Part shown: one piece after another, positions 27,386-34,612 of the stretch
Layout: each line of letters starts with the position of its first letter
How positions within the stretch are numbered: position 1 is the stretch's first letter
Origin: Leucobacter zeae
GTDB lineage: Bacteria; Actinomycetota; Actinomycetes; Actinomycetales; Microbacteriaceae
Assembly: GCF_016758175.1 (NCBI RefSeq)
Contig: NZ_QYAB01000003.1
Span: 124,001-188,000 of the forward strand
Direction of reading: 5' to 3'
Length of the DNA: 64,000 bases
Notes under the pieces: model-generated
What the model was told of the DNA's origin: nothing
The model's database searches: none
Seen by the model: only the letters and a program-made list of their open reading frames with translations
Position numbers and translations under genes: made by a program

Positions 27386-27518
27386 GGGCACTAGCGTACT
27401 TCGCCATCGTGAGTGCCGCCCGAGCCTCACCGGCCGCGGCTCAGCTTTCCCTGCGCGAAGCCGCATAGAATGAGTTCCGCAACCCAATGCGCTGCGACGA
27501 CTCACCGAGGGGGAACAC

Positions 27519-28643
27519 ATGGCGACGCTCACCCTCATCGGAGAACCGTTCCCCGACTGGGAGGCGCCGATCCACTCGGCGGCAGCCCGCGATCTCGCTG
27601 CGGCCGTCGCCGCGACCGCCCCGCGCAGCTGCAGCGCGCGGTTCCTGCTCGCCAAGGGATCCGACGAACCCGAGTTCACGTCGCCGGTGCTGCGCACGGA
27701 GCGCCTGCCGATGCGCGCCGGCATGCTGCCGATCGTGTGGCAGTCCGGAGCGACGGCGCGCCCGCTCGACGGGGAGTTCGTGCACGCCCTCACCCCGATG
27801 GTCCCGCTGCGGGCGCGCGGGGACGACGACGGATCGCAGACCTCGGTCATGATCCCCCACAGCATCGCCTGGGAGGCCGCTCCTCTCCTCGGCAACGCCC
27901 AGGCGCGACTCTTCCGCGCCTTCACCCGCCGTGCGGTGCGCCTCGCCGACGTCGTGCTCGCGCCGACCCACGCCACGGCGCGGGTGCTCCAGCACCACTA
28001 CGGCGAGGACCTGCCGGTCCAGGTGATGCCGCTCGCACCCCCGGCCGAGTTCACGAAGCCGGCCCAGGCCGCCGAGCGCCGCGCGGCGCTCGGGCTGCCC
28101 GAGCGCTACGTCGTCACGACCGCGACGCCGGGCCCGCACGGTCGCCTCGAGTGGGTGTTCGACGCGCTGCGCGCCGATCCTTCGCTTCCCTCGGTCGTGG
28201 TCGTCGACGGGCTCGACCCGGTCGCCCCGGCGCGGGAGCAGCGGGACCCGAAGTCCGATGCGGCGGAGTCGCCGATCCCCGCCGACCTGCAGCATCGCGT
28301 CCATCTCTTCCAGCCGCAGGAGCTCGCCGACGTCGGCACCGTGCTCTCGGGAGCGTCCCTGCTGCTGCAGCCGCAGTCGTTCAGCGGGACCGGATACCTC
28401 GTCCTCGGCGCGCTGAGCGCCTCGGTCCCGGTGCTCCACGCCGGGCACGAGGCGACCACCGAGGTCGCCCTCGACGGCGGCATCACCGCGGAGTCCGCCG
28501 AGGCGTTCGCCGCCGAGTTCGGGCGGCTGATGCGCGACGACGCGGCGCTCTCGCGCCTCGCGGTGCTGGCGCTCGACCGCAGCAAGGGCTTCGGCTGGCA
28601 CCCCGTCGCCTGGCAGCTCTGGGAGACCCACGCCAACATGTAG
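27519..28643 (+). CDS. GT4/GT1-like glycosyltransferase
   Basis: This 374-residue GT-B fold glycosyltransferase reads away from galE. It shows an N-terminal half with the APTHATARVLQHHY segment typical of retaining mannosyl/glucosyltransferases, and a C-terminal donor-binding half with LQPQSFSGTGYLVLGALSASVPVL, where the usual EGFGLP motif is altered to SFSGTGY. The changed Glu position may mean altered specificity or a slower enzyme. ATG 27519 follows GAGGGGG. A possible -10 (TAGAAT, 27466-27471) lies in the 133-base divergent gap to galE. It may add a sugar to the same surface polymer. Confidence 0.78.
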   Translation: MATLTLIGEPFPDWEAPIHSAAARDLAAAVAATAPRSCSARFLLAKGSDEPEFTSPVLRTERLPMRAGMLPIVWQSGATARPLDGEFVHALTPMVPLRARGDDDGSQTSVMIPHSIAWEAAPLLGNAQARLFRAFTRRAVRLADVVLAPTHATARVLQHHYGEDLPVQVMPLAPPAEFTKPAQAAERRAALGLPERYVVTTATPGPHGRLEWVFDALRADPSLPSVVVVDGLDPVAPAREQRDPKSDAAESPIPADLQHRVHLFQPQELADVGTVLSGASLLLQPQSFSGTGYLVLGALSASVPVLHAGHEATTEVALDGGITAESAEAFAAEFGRLMRDDAALSRLAVLALDRSKGFGWHPVAWQLWETHANM

Positions 28644-28785
28644 GGGCGCCGACGGAGCGCGTCACTGCTCCGGACCGGTTGAGGACGCTGCGCGGATCCG
28701 GATCCGATTCGAGGCCGCGGCGCGACTCCGGCACCGATGCGCCTCCCGCGCCGATCCACCGATGCGCCGATCCACTACTCACCCA

Positions 28786-28817
28786 TCGAACTGGCATCGG
28801 CGCCGATGCCAGTTCGA
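28786..28817. terminator. 32-bp perfect palindrome
   Basis: TCGAACTGGCATCGGC (28786-28801) is followed directly by its exact complement (28802-28817). It lies 143 bases past the stop of the glycosyltransferase gene. It can fold into a strong hairpin on either strand, so a bidirectional terminator is likely. Confidence 0.5.
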
Positions 28818-28921
28818 CTGAACGGTAGCGGGTCGGTGAAGCCGGTCCTCGGAGCGGGGTCGGATCAGAGCGGGCGGTCGGGCGCGGAGCGGGCGGGCGC
28901 GGAGCGGGGGTGTGCACGCGT

Positions 28922-29006
28922 CTGCCGGATATCTGGGATCGGCCGGATGTATGTCGTTTCACCGGGCGGATGAGCAGATATCCGGCCGATCCCAGATATC
29001 CGGCAG
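28922..29006. repeat. 27-bp perfect inverted repeat with 31-base spacer
   Basis: Arms at 28922-28948 and 28980-29006 are exact complements and include CCGGATATCTGGGATCGGCC. The spacer is 28949-28979. The arm length and the moderately AT-containing GATATC core are unlike a simple terminator, so a repeat element or protein site is also possible. Confidence 0.6.
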
Positions 29007-29056
29007 GCCGCGCGGACTACGCCCGCGCCGACGAGGAGCCGCGAACGCCTCCGGGA

Positions 29057-29104
29057 AACTCGATTCGGCCCCGTTCGGGCTGCCGAACGGGGCCGAATCG
29101 AGTT
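29057..29104 (-). terminator. 22-bp hairpin after MFS gene
   Basis: AACTCGATTCGGCCCCGTTCGG (22 bases; 29057-29078) pairs perfectly with 29083-29104 around a 4-base loop. It begins 20 bases past the stop of the leftward transporter gene. This is the best terminator candidate in the region. Confidence 0.75.
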
Positions 29105-29124
29105 CCGTGCACGAGCCGGGCGGC

Positions 29125-30330
29125 CTATCCGTCGACCGCGGCGATCCCGCCGCGCGTGCGGGCGTACCCCCACGCGAGCACCCCGGCGAGCAGCGTCGTC
29201 GCGCCCACCATCGCCGTCGTTCCCGTCCACCCGCCGAGCGAGAACGCGATGCCCCCGGCCCAGCCGAGCACGCTGGAGCCCGCGTAGTAGCCGAGGTTGT
29301 AGAGCGGCGGCGCCAGGCTTCGTCCGGCACCCGCGCGCCGCTCGACCAGCCCGCTCGCGATCGAGTGCGCGGCGAAGAACGCTCCGGTGAAGATCACGAT
29401 GCCGGCCACGACCGCGCCGAGCGAGTCGAGCAGGGTCAGCGAGAGGGCCGCGAGCATCGCGCCCGCGCAGACGAGCAGCACCCCCGTCGGCGCGATCCAC
29501 CGGGTCGCGCGCCACACCCAGCGGGAGGCCGCCGCTCCCGCGAGGTAGGCGAGGAAGATCCAGGAGACCTGGGCGAGACTGAGATCGAACGGAGCGTGCT
29601 GCAGCCGGAACGCGAGATAGTTGTAGGCCGCGACGAAGCCGCCCATCAGCAGGAACGCCTGCGCTACGAGCACCATCACCCCGGGCGTCCGGAGATTGGC
29701 GAGGATTCCCCGCAGCACGGGCAGGCCTCGCCCCGGAGCGACGGCGGTCGGCGGGATGCGCACGAGGAACACGATCGTCGCGGCCGCGGCGAGAAGCGCG
29801 ACCGCACCCATCCCCCAGCGCCAGCCCGCCAGCCCGTCCACCTCGGCGGCGACGATGCGGCCGACGAGCCCGCCGATCGTGGTGCCTGCGACATAGGTGC
29901 CGACGGCCCCGCCCAGCGCCGCCGGCCGGATCGTCTCGGCGATCGCCGTGACCGCGATCGCGGGGAGGCCGGCGAGGGCGACCCCCTCGAGGCATCGGAC
30001 GGCGACGAACCAGCCGAACCCGGGCATCAGCGGCGCTGCGAGCCCGATGATCATCGCGGCGGCCATCGCGGCGCGCATCGCGGGCACCCGCCCGATCCGG
30101 TCGGAGGCGCGCGCCCACGGCAGCACGCCGAGGGCCACTCCGATGGTCGTCGCCCCGATCGCCCACGAGGACGCCTCGGCCGAGACCCCGAAGCCCTCGG
30201 CGAGATGCGGCAGGATCCCCTGCGGCGAATACATCTGCGCGAAGGTCGCGAGGCCGGCGCAGAAGAGCGCGACGAGCGCGCGCCGGTAGCCCGGACTCCC
30301 TGCGGGGGCCCGCGGATCCGGATCGGACAC
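29125..30330 (-). CDS. MFS transporter
   Basis: This 401-residue protein has twelve predicted membrane helices. The segment WARASDRIGRVP between helices 2 and 3 is the family's A-motif, and the overall look is that of the YnfM/CynX-like drug or small-molecule exporters. Substrate unknown. It starts at ATG 30330, eight bases from the purE stop and on the same strand, so it is probably co-transcribed with purK and purE, perhaps as a passenger. A strong hairpin follows the stop. Confidence 0.85.
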   Translation of the reverse strand: MSDPDPRAPAGSPGYRRALVALFCAGLATFAQMYSPQGILPHLAEGFGVSAEASSWAIGATTIGVALGVLPWARASDRIGRVPAMRAAMAAAMIIGLAAPLMPGFGWFVAVRCLEGVALAGLPAIAVTAIAETIRPAALGGAVGTYVAGTTIGGLVGRIVAAEVDGLAGWRWGMGAVALLAAAATIVFLVRIPPTAVAPGRGLPVLRGILANLRTPGVMVLVAQAFLLMGGFVAAYNYLAFRLQHAPFDLSLAQVSWIFLAYLAGAAASRWVWRATRWIAPTGVLLVCAGAMLAALSLTLLDSLGAVVAGIVIFTGAFFAAHSIASGLVERRAGAGRSLAPPLYNLGYYAGSSVLGWAGGIAFSLGGWTGTTAMVGATTLLAGVLAWGYARTRGGIAAVDG

Positions 30331-30338
30331 CGGTTCGG

Positions 30339-30875
30339 CTACCGCGAGGCGGTGGGCGCGGGATCCCCGGCGACGCGAGCCTTGAGCGCGGCGTTCTTCG
30401 TCTCGACCATGTCGGTCAGTCCCCTCGCGTACGCGTCGAGCCGCTCCGCGATTGCCGCATCGCTCGACCCGAGGATGCGGGCCGCGAGGATGCCGGCGTT
30501 CTTGGCACCGCCGATCGAGACGGTCGCGACGGGGATCCCGCCCGGCATCTGCACGATCGAGAGGAGCGAGTCGAGTCCGTCGAGCTTCGCGAGCGGCACG
30601 GGCACGCCGACGACCGGCAGCGTCGTCATGGAGGCGACCATGCCCGGGAGGTGGGCGGCGCCGCCCGCGCCCGCGATGATGACCCGCAGGCCGCGGCCGG
30701 CGGCCTCGCGCGCGTAGCTCACCATCTTGTCGGGGGTGCGGTGCGCGCTGACGACCTCGACCTCGTGGGCGATGCCGAACTCGCGGAGCATCTCGACCGC
30801 GTCGCCCATCACCGAGTAGTCGGAGTCCGACCCCATGATCACGCCGACGAGGGGGGCCGCAGTGCTATCGCTCAT
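30339..30875 (-). CDS. purE: N5-carboxyaminoimidazole ribonucleotide mutase
   Basis: This 178-residue PurE converts N5-CAIR to CAIR in purine synthesis. [13 protein letters not shown] at the start and SAHRTPDKM are the substrate-binding signatures, and the [10 protein letters not shown] loop carries the catalytic region. Length is normal for class I PurE. The start could be ATG 30875 or ATG 30884; neither has a ribosome-binding site, which suggests translation coupled to purK or a leaderless message. PurK, its partner, lies 63 bases upstream. Confidence 0.95.
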   Translation of the reverse strand: MSDSTAAPLVGVIMGSDSDYSVMGDAVEMLREFGIAHEVEVVSAHRTPDKMVSYAREAAGRGLRVIIAGAGGAAHLPGMVASMTTLPVVGVPVPLAKLDGLDSLLSIVQMPGGIPVATVSIGGAKNAGILAARILGSSDAAIAERLDAYARGLTDMVETKNAALKARVAGDPAPTASR

Positions 30876-30938
30876 GCGCACCATCGTACCGGTGCCGCGA
30901 CGGCCATCGATCGGCGGTGGCGGTCGGGGGTCGCCGGC

Positions 30939-32090
30939 TCAGTCGAAGGCGCGCGCGGCGGCGACCGCCTCGGCGCGCACGGTGTCGAGGTCGGCCCCCG
31001 TGACCGTGACGTGCCCGACCTTGCGGCCGGGTCGCGGCAGCTTGTCGTAGCTGTGGACCTTGGCACCGGGGAATTCGGCGAGCACCCGTGCGTAGCGCAC
31101 CGGCATCGGGCCCTCCTCGGGGCCGCCGAGCACGTTCACCATCACGGCGGCAGGCGCGGTCATGTCGGTCGCGCCGAGCGGCAGATCGGCCACGGCCCGG
31201 AGGTGCTGCTCGAACTGGCTCGTCACCGACCCCTCGATCGAGAAGTGACCGGAGTTGTGCGGACGCATCGCGAGCTCGTTCACGAGCACTCGTCCGTCGC
31301 GCGTCTCGAACATCTCGACCGCGAGCACGCCGGTCACGGCGACCCCGTCGGCCACGACGATGCCGATGCGAGCCGCCTCGTCGAGCGTCGCCGGATCGGC
31401 GACGGGCGCGGGCGCCAGCACCTCGGCGCAGACGCCGTCGCGCTGGATCGTCTCGACGACCGGCCAGGTGCGGGTCTCTCCGCTCGGCCGCCGCGCCACG
31501 AGCTGCGAGAGCTCGCGGGTGAAGTCGACGAGCTCCTCGACGAGCAGGCGGCCGCCGTTGCCGTCCTCGTCGAGCGCGGCGAACCAGTCGCGCACCTCGC
31601 CGGAGTCGGACACGACGCGCACGCCCTTGCCGTCGTAGCCGCCGCGAGCGGTCTTCACGACCGCCCGACCGCCGTGCGCGTCGATGAAGGTCTGCAGCTC
31701 GGACTCGTCGGACACGGCCGCCCAATCGGGGATCGGGACGCCGAGCTCCCCGAGCTTCTCGCGCATGAGGATCTTGTCCTGCGCGAATTGGAGCGCGTCG
31801 GGACGCGGATGCACGGGCGTGCCGCGTCGCTCGACCTCGCGCAGGATCTCCCCGGGCACGTGCTCGTGGTCGAAGGTGATCACGTCGACCGTCTCGGCGA
31901 ATGCGTAGACGGTATCGGGATCGCGATAGTCCCCGACGGCGTCGGCGGCGCGGGCGGCGCTCATGCCCTCGCCCTCCGCGAGCACGCTGATGCGGAGCCC
32001 CAGGTGGATCGCCGGAGGCACCATCATGCGGGCGAGCTGGCCGCCCCCGATCACGCCGATCCTGATGCTGCCGTTCTCGCCTGAAGCCAT
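30939..32090 (-). CDS. purK: N5-carboxyaminoimidazole ribonucleotide synthase
   Basis: This 383-residue ATP-grasp enzyme makes N5-CAIR from AIR, bicarbonate and ATP. The N-terminal RIGVIGGGQLARM, the TARGGYDGKGVR ATP-grasp segment, and MRPHNSGH.. near the C-terminus are all present. It is the first gene of a leftward purK-purE-transporter unit and is divergent from the MarR-controlled efflux gene. The ATG at 32090 is preceded only by GAGGG two bases away, so initiation may be leaderless. Confidence 0.95.
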   Translation of the reverse strand: MASGENGSIRIGVIGGGQLARMMVPPAIHLGLRISVLAEGEGMSAARAADAVGDYRDPDTVYAFAETVDVITFDHEHVPGEILREVERRGTPVHPRPDALQFAQDKILMREKLGELGVPIPDWAAVSDESELQTFIDAHGGRAVVKTARGGYDGKGVRVVSDSGEVRDWFAALDEDGNGGRLLVEELVDFTRELSQLVARRPSGETRTWPVVETIQRDGVCAEVLAPAPVADPATLDEAARIGIVVADGVAVTGVLAVEMFETRDGRVLVNELAMRPHNSGHFSIEGSVTSQFEQHLRAVADLPLGATDMTAPAAVMVNVLGGPEEGPMPVRYARVLAEFPGAKVHSYDKLPRPGRKVGHVTVTGADLDTVRAEAVAAARAFD

Positions 32091-32141
32091 GCCCTCTATT
32101 CTGCCCTACCGGCGACCCGCGCTCGGCGAAGGGGGCGCCAA

Positions 32142-32164
32142 TAGTTGACGTTCATCAACCAATG
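32142..32164 (+). promoter_or_regulatory. MarR-type operator copy 1
   Basis: A 23-base motif, TAGTTGACGTTCATCAAC plus CAATG, contains the palindrome GTTGA-N6-TCAAC. It covers the -35 box (TTGACG, 32145-32150). The same motif recurs 28 bases on. It is the presumed binding site of the MarR protein encoded downstream. Confidence 0.8.
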
Positions 32165-32173
32165 CCATATAGT
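32145..32173 (+). promoter_or_regulatory. Promoter of efflux/marR operon
   Basis: TTGACG (32145-32150) and TATAGT (32168-32173) with a 17-base spacer fit a housekeeping sigma promoter closely. The -35 lies in operator copy 1 and the -10 runs into operator copy 2, so a bound repressor would block polymerase directly. Confidence 0.8.
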
Positions 32174-32192
32174 TGACCTTCATCAACTAATG
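32170..32192 (+). promoter_or_regulatory. MarR-type operator copy 2
   Basis: Second copy of the 23-base motif, differing at two positions (CTT for GTT, and CTAATG for CCAATG), with GTTGA-N6-TCAAC intact. It covers the end of the -10 and the expected transcription start. Confidence 0.8.
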
Positions 32193-32222
32193 ACTCCGCT
32201 CCGAAAGGATCCCGCCCCGCAG

Positions 32223-33980
32223 ATGGCTCAGTCCTCACCGCACACGGCCGCACAGCAGGCCGCACCCCAGATCCCGCACGACGGGATCCTCACCGGCCGC
32301 GCGAAGAACCTCGCGCTCGCCGGCCTCTTCCTGGCGAACTTCGTCTCGATGCTCGCGATGAACGTCGTCGGCACGTCGATGCCGATCATCATCGCCGACA
32401 TCGGCGGCACGCAGGCGGCGTTCACCTGGGTCGTCACCGCGACGATGCTCGCGAGCGCGATCTCGACCCCGATCTGGGGCAAGCTCGCCGACCTCACCAG
32501 CAAGAAGGTGCTGCTGCAGGTCGCCCTGATCGTCTTCATCCTCGCCTCCGCATTCGCGGGCTTCGCGCAGGATCCGACCTGGCTGATCACCTGCCGCGTC
32601 TTCCAGGGCATCGGCGTCGGCGGCCTCGGCGCGCTCGCCCAGATCGTCCTGGCCGAGATCATCAGCCCGCTCGAGCGCGGCAAGTACATGGGCATCCTCG
32701 GCGCGATCATGGCCGTCGCAACCGTGGGCGGCCCGCTGCTCGGCGGCCTGCTCACCGACACGATCGGCTGGCGCTGGAACTTCTACGTCGCGGCACCGAT
32801 CGCGATCGTCGCCATCGTCATGCTGCAGCGGACCCTGCACCTCCCCACCCGCAAGCAGAAGGTCACGATCGACTACTGGGGCACGGCCCTCATCTCGCTC
32901 GGATTCTCGAGCCTGCTGATCTGGGTCACGCTGGCCGGATCCAACTTCGACTGGTGGTCGTGGCAGTCGGCCCTCATGGTCGGCGGCGGCGTCATCGCGC
33001 TCATCATCGCGGTGTTCGTGGAGCTGCGGGTCGAAGAGCCGCTCATCCCGATGACCCTCTTCGCCAATCGCACCTTCACGCTCGCCTCCATCGCATCGAT
33101 CGCGGTCGGCCTCGCGATGATGGGCACCGCAGTGTTCCTCGGGCAGTACATGCAGCTCGCGCGCGGCCGCTCGGTGATCGAGTCGAGCCTGCTCACGCTG
33201 CCGATGATGGCGGGCCTGCTCATCGCCTCGACCGTCGTCGGGCAGATCATCACGCGCACCGGCAAGTGGAAGCGCTACATGGTCGTCGGAGCGGTCGCGC
33301 TGCTCGCGGGCCTGCTGATGATGGGCCAGCTGCGCTACGACACGAACTACTGGTACGTGGGCATCTCGATGGCGATCCTGGGCGCAGGCGTCGGCATGAC
33401 CATGCAGAACCTCGTGCTCGTCGTCCAGAACACCGTCGATCCCTCTGAGATGGGCACGTCGACCTCGGCCGTCACCTTCTTCCGCACGATCGGCGGCACC
33501 GCCGGCATCTCGGTGATGGGCTCGATCCTCGCGCACCAGGTCGCCGACTACTTCACCGAGGGCTTCACGAAGCTCGGCGCCCTCATGCAGCAGAGCCCGG
33601 ACCCCGCGGTGATCGCCGACCTGCAGAAGTTCCAGGAGAGCGACGCGATCCCGAAGATCGCAGACCTCTCGGGCCCCGTGCGCGAGGTGGTGGAGTCGTC
33701 CTACGGCCACGCGATCGGCAACATCTTCCTCGCGGCCGCGCCGGTCGCGGTCGTGGCGCTCATCGCGATCATCCTGCTGCCGAACCTCCCGCTCAGCAGC
33801 AAGAGCAACGCCGAGCGCATCGCCGACCTGCAGGCCGAGCAGGACGTCGACGGCGAGGGCGCACCCGTCGTTCCCGCCGGGGACTCCGTGCTCATCGATG
33901 CCTCGACCGGCTCGATCACGCTGCCGCTGCGGCACCGGGCTCCGGCTCCCGGGGCCGAGCGCAGCGGCGGCGAGCGCTAG
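32223..33980 (+). CDS. DHA2-family (EmrB/QacA) multidrug efflux transporter
   Basis: This is a 585-residue exporter with fourteen predicted helices. The motif-A segment GKLADLTSKK follows helix 2. QGIGVGGLGALAQIVLAEIISP and the motif-C stretch GGPLLGGLL mark a drug/proton antiporter of the 14-helix class. I chose ATG 32223 (AAAGGA upstream, 13 bases away); ATG 32190 is in frame but sits inside operator copy 2. Two operators overlap the promoter, and marR follows after 9 bases in the same operon, so a substrate of the pump or a related compound probably induces it. Typical substrates are toxic organic cations or antibiotics; the actual one is unknown. Confidence 0.9.
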   Translation: MAQSSPHTAAQQAAPQIPHDGILTGRAKNLALAGLFLANFVSMLAMNVVGTSMPIIIADIGGTQAAFTWVVTATMLASAISTPIWGKLADLTSKKVLLQVALIVFILASAFAGFAQDPTWLITCRVFQGIGVGGLGALAQIVLAEIISPLERGKYMGILGAIMAVATVGGPLLGGLLTDTIGWRWNFYVAAPIAIVAIVMLQRTLHLPTRKQKVTIDYWGTALISLGFSSLLIWVTLAGSNFDWWSWQSALMVGGGVIALIIAVFVELRVEEPLIPMTLFANRTFTLASIASIAVGLAMMGTAVFLGQYMQLARGRSVIESSLLTLPMMAGLLIASTVVGQIITRTGKWKRYMVVGAVALLAGLLMMGQLRYDTNYWYVGISMAILGAGVGMTMQNLVLVVQNTVDPSEMGTSTSAVTFFRTIGGTAGISVMGSILAHQVADYFTEGFTKLGALMQQSPDPAVIADLQKFQESDAIPKIADLSGPVREVVESSYGHAIGNIFLAAAPVAVVALIAIILLPNLPLSSKSNAERIADLQAEQDVDGEGAPVVPAGDSVLIDASTGSITLPLRHRAPAPGAERSGGER

Positions 33981-33989
33981 GATTCCGGC

Positions 33990-34550
33990 ATGACGCACAT
34001 CGAGGAGGCGACCGGCCGCGGCGGCGCCGCGGCGGTCGCCCTCCCCGTCGAGGAGGGCGGGACGGTCGCCGAGATCATCGCCGAGTTCTCGGAGATCTTC
34101 GCGTTCGCGCGCACGAAGTGGGCGAGGTATGCGGAGGAGGTTCACCCCGACCTGCGCGGCGTCGGCATGATGGTGCTGCAGCTCGTGCTGCGCAAGGGCC
34201 CCGTCACGGCGACCGGGATCAGCCAGCTCCTCGACATGGACAAGGCGATGGTCAGCCGGCAGATCTCGAAGCTCCGCGAGCTCGGCCTGGTCGCCGCGGA
34301 ACCCGCTGCCGAGGATCGCCGGGTGATCCTCCTCACCGGCAGCGAGCGCGCCGAGGAGATGCTCGACGGGATCAGGCGGCAGTGGGCGCACGCCTACCAC
34401 GAGCGCTTCGACGGCTGGAGCCCCGCCGATCTCGAGACCCTGCGCGCTGGGCTCCACCGCTTCAACGCCTCCGCCGAATCCGGCCGGCCCGACGGGCCCG
34501 CCCGCAGGTGCGCGCGCGAGCACGCCCAGGATGCGCAGAGCGCGGACTGA
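33990..34550 (+). CDS. MarR family transcriptional regulator
   Basis: This 186-residue winged-helix repressor has the helix-turn-helix in TATGISQLLDMDKAMVSRQISKL and the wing with the conserved DRR (AAEDRRVILLT). TAGGA precedes the ATG by seven bases. It is the second gene of the efflux operon and is the obvious ligand of the two GTTGA-N6-TCAAC operators upstream of the pump, giving an autoregulated unit. The acidic N-terminal extension of about 35 residues is longer than in most MarR proteins. Confidence 0.9.
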   Translation: MTHIEEATGRGGAAAVALPVEEGGTVAEIIAEFSEIFAFARTKWARYAEEVHPDLRGVGMMVLQLVLRKGPVTATGISQLLDMDKAMVSRQISKLRELGLVAAEPAAEDRRVILLTGSERAEEMLDGIRRQWAHAYHERFDGWSPADLETLRAGLHRFNASAESGRPDGPARRCAREHAQDAQSAD

Positions 34551-34563
34551 CCGTCGCAACGGA

Positions 34564-34602
34564 CGTACGGGCCCGGGGATCGCCGATCCTCGGGCCCGTA
34601 CG
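34564..34602. terminator. Bidirectional hairpin between marR and phosphoesterase gene
   Basis: CGTACGGGCCCGGGGATCG (34564-34582) pairs with 34584-34602, one G:T wobble. The two flanking genes converge here, so it can end both. Confidence 0.75.
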
Positions 34603-34612
34603 CTTCCGGGCG

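Larger units (their letters stand above)
28644..29124. other. Convergent intergenic region with three inverted repeats
   Basis: This 481-base stretch holds no gene. The glycosyltransferase on the left and the transporter on the right both end here. It carries three separate long inverted repeats, listed individually, and a short direct repeat (GGGCGCGGAGCGGG, twice near 28880-28910). Bases 28644-28785 show nothing I can assign. Confidence 0.7.

Noticed and set aside
28870..28912. GGGCGCGGAGCGGG direct repeats as a phage attachment site or origin
   Set aside because: Short, low-complexity, no integrase, no tRNA, no DnaA boxes nearby.
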